The notes under the pieces: model-generated
The model's database searches: none
Seen by the model: only the letters and a program-made list of their open reading frames with translations
What the model was told of the DNA's origin: nothing
NCBI GenBank assembly: GCA_027079365.1
Contig: JALWVW010000107.1
Coordinates: 1 to 6,610 of the forward strand
Reading direction: 5' to 3'
Source: Campylobacteraceae bacterium
GTDB taxonomy: Bacteria > Campylobacterota > Campylobacteria > Campylobacterales > Sulfurovaceae
Length of the DNA: 6,610 nt
Shown here: piece after piece, positions 1 to 6,078 of the stretch
Position numbering within the stretch: position 1 is the first letter of the stretch
Layout of the letters: each line of letters begins with the position of its first letter
Program-made: the position numbers and the translations under genes

Positions 1-1075
1 CTACTTTGGCTCTAACCAATGTATTGATCCCCACGGAGGTGATAATCCCAAAAAGCAATAGCATCACACCACCCATGACTGGTACGGGAATCGTCTGAAG
101 AAATCCGCCCAGCTTGGAGAAAAATGCTAGCACAATGGCAAAGATCGCTGCCCAGGTCATGATTGCAGGGTTGTAGGCTTTGGTGATCGTCACGGCACCA
201 GTTACCTCTGAATAGGTAGTGTTGGGAGGGCCACCCAGCAATGAGGCAGCACTGGTAGCCAGTCCATCACCCAACAGGGTATTTTCCAGTCCCGGATTTT
301 CTAAGTAGTCTTCTCCTGTTACCCCAGAGATCGCCACCATATCACCGATATGCTCTACTGCAGGTGCAATCGCGATAGGCAGAATAAAAAGAATAGCCTC
401 CCAGTTTAGCTCTGGCAATACAAAGGCAGGCATGGCAAGCAGTGACGCCTTGTCCACGGCAGAAAAATCCACAATGCCAAACAGCATGGAGACGACATAA
501 CCTACTGTGATGCCGATCAGTATAGGCAACAGCTTCATCATGCCTTTTCCCAGCAGCGTAGCCAGTACGGTAGCCAGTAGTGTGGTCATGGAAATGATGA
601 TCGCCGTACCAAAAGGCACCAGCACGATCTTACCATCTCCCGTATGTCCTGTCGCCATGAAGACTGCCACAGGTGCCAGGATTAGTCCGATCGTCATGAT
701 CACGGGCCCTGTCACTATAGCAGGTAGTAATCTATGGATAAAAGCACTTCCCTTCAGGCGTATAAGTATGCTCAAGAATACATAAAAGAGACCTGCTGCT
801 GCCAAACCGCTCATCGTCCCTGCAATTCCCCACTTCTCCACACCATAGATGATCGGGGCAATAAAGGCAAACGAAGAGGCCAAAAAGATCGGTGGTACAT
901 TTTTTCTATTGGTAACCTGAAAGATCAGTGTACCCAAGCCTGCTGTAAAGAGTGCCACATTGGGATTCAATCCTGTCAAAATGGGCACCAAGACCAAGGC
1001 ACCAAAGGCCACAAACAAAAACTGTAGACCGACAATGGCATCCTTGAGCTGAAAATGATACTGTGTTGCTTTCAC
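1..1075 (-). CDS. uraA: Uracil permease, NCS2 family (3' end cut by window edge)
   Basis: Inner-membrane uracil:proton symporter of the nucleobase-cation symporter-2 family. The visible 358 residues are almost entirely hydrophobic helices. Family landmarks are clear: LQFLFVAFGALVLVP (residues 17-31), ASSFAFIAP (66-74), APAVEHIGD (237-245), GGPPNTTYSE (281-290) and IPVPVMGGVMLLLFG (329-343). Glu241 and Glu290 match the two glutamates that hold uracil in E. coli UraA, even in numbering. The residue matching E. coli His245 is Asp here (EHIGD). The family is usually 400-430 residues, so roughly 50-70 C-terminal residues lie beyond the left edge. The start is GTG at 1075, chosen because AAGGAG lies 5 nt upstream (1081-1086) and no better in-frame start follows. 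The gene is divergent from upp, whose enzyme uses the imported uracil, which supports uracil over xanthine or urate as substrate. A palindrome over its probable -10 box suggests repression by a pyrimidine- or purine-sensing regulator (inference). Confidence 0.93.
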   Translation of the reverse strand, partial: MKATQYHFQLKDAIVGLQFLFVAFGALVLVPILTGLNPNVALFTAGLGTLIFQVTNRKNVPPIFLASSFAFIAPIIYGVEKWGIAGTMSGLAAAGLFYVFLSILIRLKGSAFIHRLLPAIVTGPVIMTIGLILAPVAVFMATGHTGDGKIVLVPFGTAIIISMTTLLATVLATLLGKGMMKLLPILIGITVGYVVSMLFGIVDFSAVDKASLLAMPAFVLPELNWEAILFILPIAIAPAVEHIGDMVAISGVTGEDYLENPGLENTLLGDGLATSAASLLGGPPNTTYSEVTGAVTITKAYNPAIMTWAAIFAIVLAFFSKLGGFLQTIPVPVMGGVMLLLFGIITSVGINTLVRAKV

Positions 1076-1080
1076 TTTTT

Positions 1081-1086
1081 CTCCTT
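1081..1086 (-). promoter_or_regulatory. Ribosome binding site deciding the uraA GTG start
   Basis: AAGGAG on the minus strand, 5 nt before GTG at 1075. This strong Shine-Dalgarno match fixes the non-ATG start of the permease. Confidence 0.85.
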
Positions 1087-1112
1087 TATTGTGAAACTTT
1101 TATGAAATTTTA

Positions 1113-1129
1113 TGATTGTATCACAATCA
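1113..1129. promoter_or_regulatory. Candidate operator palindrome between uraA and upp
   Basis: Perfect inverted repeat TGATTGT-atc-ACAATCA, with 7 bp arms and a 3 bp centre. It lies in the 126 bp divergent region and covers the best uraA -10 candidate (TACAAT, 1115-1120, minus strand). A second ATTGTGA at 1088-1094 is the reverse complement of TCACAAT at 1121-1127, so related half-sites recur closer to uraA. The symmetry suggests binding by a dimeric repressor. The regulator is not identifiable from the sequence. The stem is too short and lacks a T-run, so a transcription terminator is unlikely. Confidence 0.5.
1115..1123 (-). promoter_or_regulatory. Probable uraA promoter, extended -10
   Basis: Minus-strand TGATACAAT: a TGn extension plus TACAAT (5 of 6 to TATAAT). 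It lies about 40 nt upstream of the GTG start and predicts a leader of about 30 nt. No convincing -35 box is seen, as is common for Campylobacterota housekeeping promoters. It overlaps the candidate operator. Confidence 0.4.
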
Positions 1130-1165
1130 CGATAAATAGTTGTGTAAGTTTTAGGAGTTTTTAGA

Positions 1166-1171
1166 GATAAT
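1166..1171 (+). promoter_or_regulatory. Probable upp promoter -10 box
   Basis: GATAAT (5 of 6 to TATAAT) preceded by a T-rich stretch (1149-1162), about 30 nt before the upp ATG. This predicts a leader of about 24 nt. There is no clear -35. A later CATAAT at 1184-1189 is too near the Shine-Dalgarno to serve. Confidence 0.35.
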
Positions 1172-1201
1172 CTTATTTATTGACATAATGAAGGAAACAG
1201 T

Positions 1202-1840
1202 ATGAATATTACTATCATTGACCACCCGCTGATCAAACACAAAATGGCTTTCTTGCGTGACGAGAGACGCTCTATGCCTGAGTTTCGCAAACTTCTGCAC
1301 GAGATAGGACTGCTCATGGCTTTTGATGTCACAAAGGAGCTGCAACTCGCTGAGACAGTCATTCAGACACCTGTCGCCGTCACTAAGGCAGAAAAGCTGG
1401 AGAAACACCCGGTATTGGTCAACATACTTAGGGCTGGTATCGGCATGCTCAATCCTTTTATGGAGATTCTACCAAAGAGCCGTGTAGGTTTTTTAGGAAT
1501 GAACCGTGATGAAGAGACCCTGCAGGCGCACAGCTATTACAACAAAATTCCCATGCAGGCGCTGAACAACAAAGTACTGTTACTTGATCCCATGCTGGCA
1601 ACTGGAGGCTCCGCACTGAGTGCGTTGGACTTCCTGAAAAGCAAAGGGGTAACCAATGTAACCTTTGTCTGCCTTGTTGCTGCCCCAGAAGGTGTCAAAG
1701 CAATCAACAAAGTCTATCCCGATGTCACCATCTACACGGCGGCGCTGGATGAAAAACTCAATGAAAAAGGCTATATTGTCCCTGGACTTGGTGATGCTGG
1801 AGACAGAATATTTGGTACAGGAGATGATGAGAATTTATGA
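1202..1840 (+). CDS. upp: Uracil phosphoribosyltransferase
   Basis: Cytosolic pyrimidine-salvage enzyme: uracil + PRPP gives UMP + pyrophosphate. The 212-residue length is normal for the family (about 208-210). Type I PRTase features are present: an ILRAGIGM segment (75-82) lining the active site, the PRPP-binding loop LLLDPMLATGGSA (126-138), and the Upp-specific uracil-binding C-terminal segment YIVPGLGDAGDRIFGT (191-206). All key parts are intact, so the enzyme should be active. The ATG start is supported by AAGGA at 1191-1195, 6 nt upstream. It is divergent from the uracil permease gene, which makes a functional import-and-capture pair. Its TGA stop overlaps the ATG of the following rsmD-like gene (ATGA), so the two are likely one operon. 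Confidence 0.97.
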   Translation: MNITIIDHPLIKHKMAFLRDERRSMPEFRKLLHEIGLLMAFDVTKELQLAETVIQTPVAVTKAEKLEKHPVLVNILRAGIGMLNPFMEILPKSRVGFLGMNRDEETLQAHSYYNKIPMQALNNKVLLLDPMLATGGSALSALDFLKSKGVTNVTFVCLVAAPEGVKAINKVYPDVTIYTAALDEKLNEKGYIVPGLGDAGDRIFGTGDDENL

Positions 1841-2466
1841 TGAAAACCACAAAAAGACCCACAAAAAGAAAGAGGGAGTCACTTCCTTGCTTCGAAGGCA
1901 ATATCATAGGTGGAGCGTACAAAGGCAAGAAGATACTGATCCCCAACCTCTCCACGACCAGAAGCTCCAAAGCAATACTGAGAGAATCGCTTTTCAATAC
2001 CCTACAGTTTGATATTATTGACAAAGGTTTTGTGGAAGTATTTGCAGGCAGTGGCTCTATTGGCCTGGAAGCATGGAGCAGAGGGGCAGGTAAACTCTTC
2101 TTTATCGAGAAAAACAGAAGTGTCTATACTCTACTTAAAGAGAATCTGCAACGCCTGAATGCTTCCGATGCCACCGCTATCCACGGTGACAGCTTTGAGG
2201 TATTTCCAGATATTTATACGCGCATTCAAGACCAAAAACTCAAGAGTTATTTCTACTTTGATCCTCCGTTCTCCACCAGAGAGGGGATGGAGGATATCTA
2301 CGAGAAGTCCCTTGTCTTGATCGGTATGATTGAACCAGAAGTCTGTGAGACTGTGATTATCGAACACATGAGTACACTCAAGATGCCCGAATCAATCAAA
2401 GGACTCACAAGAAAAAAAGTTAAAAAATTTGGCAAGAGTAGCCTAAGTTACTACAGCCACTCCTAG
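1837..2466 (+). CDS. rsmD: RsmD-type 16S rRNA (guanine-N2) methyltransferase
   Basis: Class I SAM-dependent methyltransferase; family members methylate N2 of G966 (E. coli numbering) in 16S rRNA during 30S assembly. The 209 residues include a Lys/Arg-rich N-terminus (3-13) that could contact RNA. Next come the family entry segment IIGGAYKGKKI (23-33), the STTRSSKAILRESLFN stretch (39-54) matching the RsmD R-P-T-x-x-x-x-R-E-x-L-F-N block, SAM-binding motif I FAGSGSIGLEA (69-79), acidic Glu91 after motif II, the catalytic DPPF (142-145), and a C-terminal KKFGKSSLSYY typical of the family. The start overlaps the upp stop by 4 bp; a second ATG at 1840 is equally possible. AGGAG at 1819-1823 is 13 nt from the first ATG, a long spacing, so translation probably depends on coupling to upp. 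The gene ends 7 bp before the convergent stop of the c-di-GMP domain protein. Confidence 0.88.
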   Translation: MMKTTKRPTKRKRESLPCFEGNIIGGAYKGKKILIPNLSTTRSSKAILRESLFNTLQFDIIDKGFVEVFAGSGSIGLEAWSRGAGKLFFIEKNRSVYTLLKENLQRLNASDATAIHGDSFEVFPDIYTRIQDQKLKSYFYFDPPFSTREGMEDIYEKSLVLIGMIEPEVCETVIIEHMSTLKMPESIKGLTRKKVKKFGKSSLSYYSHS

Positions 2467-2473
2467 GGAACTC

Positions 2474-4273
2474 CTATCCCTTGCTGATCACCTTTGTGAT
2501 CTCAAAAGCAGGTACCGCCTTGCCATAATAATGCCCCTGCGCAAAGTGACACCCCAGGCTTCGCAAGGTCTCTTTGCTCTCAATAGAGTCCACATGGTTA
2601 GCTCCTATCTTCATATGCAACTCATCTCCGATTGAGACAATACTGGAGACCAACCTTCTCTTGTGCTCATTGCCTGCCATGTTTCTAATAATTGACCCAT
2701 CAATCTTGATCGCCTCCAGCGGAAGCACCTCAAGGTGTTTCAGGTTGATAGACTCTTTTCCAAAATGGTCGATGCAGAGTCTTATCCCCATTTTATCCAG
2801 CATATAGAACTCTTCAGATACAGAATCAAAGTCCTCTGCCAACACCATTTCAGGAATATCAATAATCACCGTTTTGGGATCAACACTGAACTCCTGAAGC
2901 TTTTTCTCCAACATCTCTGTAAACACACCTGACTGTAGATCCGAAAGTGCCAGGTTGATGGTCATATTCAGATCCAATCCTCTCTCTAGAGACCAAAATT
3001 TCTTTTGTCCCAATACATTATCAAGCAAATGTGCAGTAATCTCCGACATTACATTAAATTCTATGGCTTTTGGCATAAAGTCCTCGGCAAGCAGAAAACC
3101 ATACTTTTTGTGATTCAGCCGCGTAAGCACTTCGACACCCAATACTGCATCATCTATCAGACTGTATATCGGTTGATAAAAGAAGAAGAAGTCTTTGTTT
3201 TTGATACCATCAAGAAAGTCCTCCTTGGTTAGCTTGCTCGCCAGATATTTTGTACTACTCAGCTCATGCTCCGGCAAAAAACTCTTATGTCCCATATTAA
3301 TTTTTTCACTGTTTTTGCTTCTAAGGATATGGTAGCTCTCGTTAAGTATTTTTTCTACTGTCGCATCTCTCTCGCCTACAAAATAGAGACCCTGCATCAT
3401 CTCGGCTTTGATATTTTCTCCAAGCAGAAAGTTTTGTATTCTCAGAATGATACTTTCAATCTCTCTTCTAACCTCATTTCTCTCCACAACGTTCTCAAAA
3501 ACAATCGCAAATGCATCACAGTCAAAGCGATACAGGGTAGCATTTGCATCCAACGCAGGAAGTGTATCTTTTACAATACTTCTCAGGATCAGATCCATTT
3601 TTTCTATACCATTTACAGTTTGCAGTATATTGAAATCCCGGATACCGAACATGCCGATCGCAGTGTCATGCTCTTTTTGTGCAGCTGTCAAGATCACGGT
3701 AACAAGATCCGCAGTCAAATGATACCGGGTGGGAAGATTGGTTAGAAGATCCTTGTATGAACTGATGCTGTCGATTCTCTCCTGCAACTTCAACTTATTG
3801 GCGATATCCTGAAGAATAATAATTCTCCAGGAATTGTTGTGGCTAAACTGCATATGAAATTTATTGGTATTGATAGAAACAGGCACAGAGGCATTTCCTA
3901 CAAGAATATACGCATGAGGAATATTTCTTCTTTTTTGTATTATATCTATAAATTCATCCTCTTCGAAAGAGCCGCCCAGGCGAATACTCACCTTTTCCTT
4001 GAGATATTCCATCGTCACACTGCCTTTTTTGAGTCCAAAGATTCTGGCAGCCTCTTTGTTGGCGAAAATCACCTCCTCTTTTCCCGAGATGATCAATACG
4101 CCTTCTTCATAGATATCCATAGAATCATTATAGACTTTCACCATACGACCCAACTTTCTAAGTCGCTTCTTCTCCTTGTATGAATCATAAAAGATACGGA
4201 CCAGACTGGCGAGCACCAATCCTACGCCCACCAAAAACACATCATACAATGTAAATTGGTTCAAAAAATTCAC
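2474..4273 (-). CDS. Membrane-anchored PAS-GGDEF-EAL protein with degenerate c-di-GMP domains
   Basis: 599 residues, likely a c-di-GMP receptor or scaffold rather than an enzyme. Order: one N-terminal membrane helix (about 10-28), a basic stretch, a PAS-like sensor (about 50-157, ending ILQDIANKLK), a short linker helix, a GGDEF domain (about 172-320) and an EAL domain (about 345-595). The GGDEF domain keeps its entry motif DLLTNLPTR (175-183), but the signature is DCDAF (251-255) and no I-site RxxD precedes it. In EAL, the signature is EVL (381-383), Asn440 is kept, the LTE-site Glu is Asp472, the DDFG pair is D502-H503, Lys523 is kept, the AEGVE Glu is Asn559, and the Gln of QGY is kept (Gln579). 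Loss of several metal and catalytic ligands argues against phosphodiesterase activity. FimX, a c-di-GMP receptor, also carries EVL with a broken GGDEF. Start is GTG with AGGGGG 4 nt upstream (4278-4283). It is transcribed in the same direction as the upstream motor pair. Confidence 0.9.
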   Translation of the reverse strand: MNFLNQFTLYDVFLVGVGLVLASLVRIFYDSYKEKKRLRKLGRMVKVYNDSMDIYEEGVLIISGKEEVIFANKEAARIFGLKKGSVTMEYLKEKVSIRLGGSFEEDEFIDIIQKRRNIPHAYILVGNASVPVSINTNKFHMQFSHNNSWRIIILQDIANKLKLQERIDSISSYKDLLTNLPTRYHLTADLVTVILTAAQKEHDTAIGMFGIRDFNILQTVNGIEKMDLILRSIVKDTLPALDANATLYRFDCDAFAIVFENVVERNEVRREIESIILRIQNFLLGENIKAEMMQGLYFVGERDATVEKILNESYHILRSKNSEKINMGHKSFLPEHELSSTKYLASKLTKEDFLDGIKNKDFFFFYQPIYSLIDDAVLGVEVLTRLNHKKYGFLLAEDFMPKAIEFNVMSEITAHLLDNVLGQKKFWSLERGLDLNMTINLALSDLQSGVFTEMLEKKLQEFSVDPKTVIIDIPEMVLAEDFDSVSEEFYMLDKMGIRLCIDHFGKESINLKHLEVLPLEAIKIDGSIIRNMAGNEHKRRLVSSIVSIGDELHMKIGANHVDSIESKETLRSLGCHFAQGHYYGKAVPAFEITKVISKG

Positions 4274-4277
4274 ATTT

Positions 4278-4283
4278 CCCCCT
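4278..4283 (-). promoter_or_regulatory. Ribosome binding site deciding the GTG start of the GGDEF-EAL gene
   Basis: AGGGGG on the minus strand, 4 nt before GTG at 4273. The overlapping ATG one base upstream is in another frame and runs at once into TGA, so GTG is the real start. Confidence 0.75.
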
Positions 4284-4306
4284 GACTAAAAAATCTTACT
4301 ATTTCC

Positions 4307-4321
4307 ATGTTAGCAAAAAAA
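4307..4321 (-). promoter_or_regulatory. Probable promoter of the GGDEF-EAL gene, T-tract plus extended -10
   Basis: Minus strand reads TTTTTTTGCTAACAT: a run of seven T, then the extended -10 TGC-TAACAT (-10 hexamer 4307-4312). A T-rich upstream tract with an extended -10 resembles Campylobacterota sigma-70 promoters. The predicted leader is about 27 nt. A TTGACA (4321-4326) precedes it but at a spacing of only 8-9 nt, too short to be its -35. This suggests the gene has its own promoter rather than depending only on read-through from the motor genes. Confidence 0.45.
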
Positions 4322-4431
4322 TGTCAAAAAATGCTGTTTGGTGCTACACTTCTCATGAAATAGCGTAAAAGTGGTAGAAAATACCCTTTTAATCTACATT
4401 TGCAGGAAGATTTTACTTACCAATCCAGGAG

Positions 4432-4457
4432 AAAAGAGTAGAGAAAAATCCTCTTTT
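4432..4457 (+). terminator. Weak terminator-like hairpin
   Basis: AAAAGAG (4432-4438) and CTCTTTT (4451-4457) pair around a 12 nt loop, followed on the plus strand by three more T. The stem is A/T-rich and weak. On the minus strand the second arm is itself U-rich, and it lies about 100-120 nt past the motB-like stop, so it might help end that transcript. No plus-strand gene is known to need it. Confidence 0.25.
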
Positions 4458-4475
4458 TTTCTTTGTTGTCTGATT

Positions 4476-4501
4476 CAAGAGAAGTGTTATTTTTTCTCTT
4501 G
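4476..4501. repeat. Perfect 8 bp inverted repeat downstream of the motB-like gene
   Basis: CAAGAGAA (4476-4483) and TTCTCTTG (4494-4501) flank a 10 nt loop. Neither strand has a T-run after it, so it is not a standard intrinsic terminator. It could stabilise the 3' end of the motor mRNA. Confidence 0.4.
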
Positions 4502-4502
4502 T

Positions 4503-4535
4503 GCTTCTGGTACGCTGAGTCAGTCTGTCAGAAGC
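4503..4535. repeat. 7 bp inverted repeat with long loop after the motB-like stop
   Basis: GCTTCTG (4503-4509) and CAGAAGC (4529-4535) flank a 19 nt loop that itself contains the small palindrome CTGAGTCAG. It starts about 20 nt past the motB-like stop codon. With the hairpin at 4476-4501 it forms a two-stem 3' region, plausibly a processing or stability element. Function unknown. Confidence 0.35.
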
Positions 4536-4554
4536 TTGCTTCAACTGGGCAGGT

Positions 4555-6078
4555 TTAAAAGAGCTGTTTTCCATCATCCAATATCCTCTCTATCTCATGC
4601 ATGGCATCTTGATTTTTGAGTTGGAATTTGATCTCAATTCTTCTGGAAGCCTCTTTGTCTTCCTGCCCTTTGCGTTTGATATTATCCAGGTAAGCACGGC
4701 CACTTGCCACCAGATATTTTTTGAGATCATATTTTTGGGCGAGTGGCAGTGTCAGCAGGTAGTGCATGACTGCCAGTGCCCGCTCTTGAGAGAGTTTGAG
4801 ATTGTAGAGATAGGTACCATCACTGTCCGTATGTCCCTCAATAACGATCCGCTCCAAATGCGGCCTGATCGCCTGATTGGTCACCAGTGCTCCGATATAC
4901 TCCTCAAATGCGCTCCTAAGCTCTGCCTTGGACTCCTCTTTCAACTCACTGCTTCCTTTGTCGAACAGGATATTGGAAGAGAGTCGCAATGCACCACTTC
5001 TTCTATCAATATCAATCTTATCCCCCAATGTCTCCTTGAGTGCAGCAATCACTTTGAGTTTAATGCCTGTCAATGAGCGGATCTGTGCTTTTTGACTCTG
5101 GAGCTTGGCTACCAGATCGTCATATTTGGTCTTTTTCTTGTCCAGAGCATCCAATAATGTGGCAAGTTTTTGGTCTTTGAGTTTGAGCTCCTGCTCTTTA
5201 TCGGTCAAGCTGTTGGAGAGCACGATCACCCGCCCTACATACTCTTGGAGTTTTTTCTGTTTTTGCTGCAGCGTGGTATTACTCTCTTTTGTCAGGTTCT
5301 GCAGTAATACGATCTTTTTACTGAGTGTATCTACTTTGCTGTTACGTGCAAGCAGCAGTTGATTGAGCTTCTCGAGTTCACTCTCTTTGAGCTTGAGTGA
5401 ATCTTTTGTGAGTGTGATAAGCGCCTGAAGCTGCCCTATTCTCTCCTCTTTGGTCTGGTTGAGTGATCTTTGGCTCTGTAGCATCATTTGCGTGCGGTTC
5501 AGATCGCTATTTATGGTATGCAGTTTTCCTGAGAGCAACTGCTTATCCTGATTCATCTGCTTGATACTGTTTTGCAATTCAGCCAGCAGCAGATGAAGCT
5601 TTCTTACCTCTTCTGCCTGCAACCTGATTCTCTCCTCCTGCACGGTTATAACCTTTTTCTTTTTCGCTATATCCCGCTCTTTCTCTGTGATCACTGCATG
5701 CTGCTTTTTGACAAGATGCTCTTTCTGGACAATGTTTTGGTCTTTTGCTGCTATTGCCTTTTTTTGTTGGTGTATCTTGATCTTACTGCTGACAAGCGAA
5801 CTGTTGATGTCTCTAAGCAGTGCCTCTCTCTCATTGAGTTTCAGTGTCAAAGCCTTTAGCCTCTTTTCAGTCAAATCAAGTGTGTCCATTTTCTCCATTA
5901 ATGCCACTTCTGTCTGCCCCAGCTTCTCCTGTTTTTCCTGTAGATCTTCTCTGAGAATCATGGATTTGGAGACGATCGCTCCGATCAACAGAATAAAGAC
6001 AAACAGCAATCCCGCCATTAGATCAGCATAAGAGATCCAGAAATTACTCTGATCGTTATGACTTCGCCTTTTGAACAT
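4555..6078 (-). CDS. MotB/OmpA-like motor protein with very long periplasmic coiled coil
   Basis: 507 residues, predicted rod subunit of an ion-driven inner-membrane motor. The N-terminus FWISYADLMAG (13-23) opens a single membrane helix (about 15-37). Asp19 sits where MotB carries its ion-binding aspartate (D32 in E. coli) in the same YAD setting. Residues about 42-335 are almost wholly heptad-patterned, rich in K, E, Q and L, with no proline, so a long coiled coil is predicted. The C-terminus (about 366-487) is an OmpA-like peptidoglycan-binding domain: ILFDKGSSEL (370-379), IEGHTDSDGTYLYN (413-426) with Asp418, LSQER (429-433) with Arg433, and SRRIEIKF (478-485). Asp418 and Arg433 match the residues that bind diaminopimelate in OmpA. 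Start is ATG in TAATG, sharing one base with the upstream stop, so translation is coupled. MotB is usually about 250-310 residues; the excess is the coiled coil. It is not recognisable as flagellar MotB; ZorB-like or a separate motor class is more likely. Confidence 0.87.
   Translation of the reverse strand: MFKRRSHNDQSNFWISYADLMAGLLFVFILLIGAIVSKSMILREDLQEKQEKLGQTEVALMEKMDTLDLTEKRLKALTLKLNEREALLRDINSSLVSSKIKIHQQKKAIAAKDQNIVQKEHLVKKQHAVITEKERDIAKKKKVITVQEERIRLQAEEVRKLHLLLAELQNSIKQMNQDKQLLSGKLHTINSDLNRTQMMLQSQRSLNQTKEERIGQLQALITLTKDSLKLKESELEKLNQLLLARNSKVDTLSKKIVLLQNLTKESNTTLQQKQKKLQEYVGRVIVLSNSLTDKEQELKLKDQKLATLLDALDKKKTKYDDLVAKLQSQKAQIRSLTGIKLKVIAALKETLGDKIDIDRRSGALRLSSNILFDKGSSELKEESKAELRSAFEEYIGALVTNQAIRPHLERIVIEGHTDSDGTYLYNLKLSQERALAVMHYLLTLPLAQKYDLKKYLVASGRAYLDNIKRKGQEDKEASRRIEIKFQLKNQDAMHEIERILDDGKQLF

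Larger units (their letters stand above)
4274..4554. other. 281 bp AT-rich intergenic region between motB-like and GGDEF-EAL genes
   Basis: I see no credible gene here. Short open frames on the plus strand lack ribosome binding sites, read like low-complexity translation and run on into the antisense of the motB-like gene. The region carries the promoter near 4307-4321, then A/T-rich sequence, then a cluster of three hairpin-forming inverted repeats between 4432 and 4535. It probably separates the transcription units of the motor genes and the c-di-GMP protein, although no classical minus-strand terminator with a T-run is present. Confidence 0.5.

Noticed and set aside
1088..1127. CRP-type site from ATTGTGA and TCACAAT
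   Set aside because: The half-sites are 26 bp apart, far more than the spacing of a CRP site; kept only as possible extra operator half-sites.
1184..1189. CATAAT as the upp -10 box
   Set aside because: Transcription would start within the Shine-Dalgarno region, leaving no usable leader.
1665..2012. 115-codon plus-strand frame across the upp-rsmD junction
   Set aside because: It overlaps two strong genes in another frame and shows no family features.
3266..3745. 159-codon plus-strand open frame inside the GGDEF-EAL gene
   Set aside because: It is antisense to a clearly recognised coding region, has no ribosome binding site or domain, and its translation looks like random sequence.
4334..4352. 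Sigma-54 promoter resembling TGGCAC-N5-TTGC on the minus strand
   Set aside because: The GG/GC spacing is one base short and the -24 element is imperfect.
4597..5076. 159-codon plus-strand open frame opposite the OmpA domain
   Set aside because: It is the antisense shadow of a conserved domain and has no start signal.
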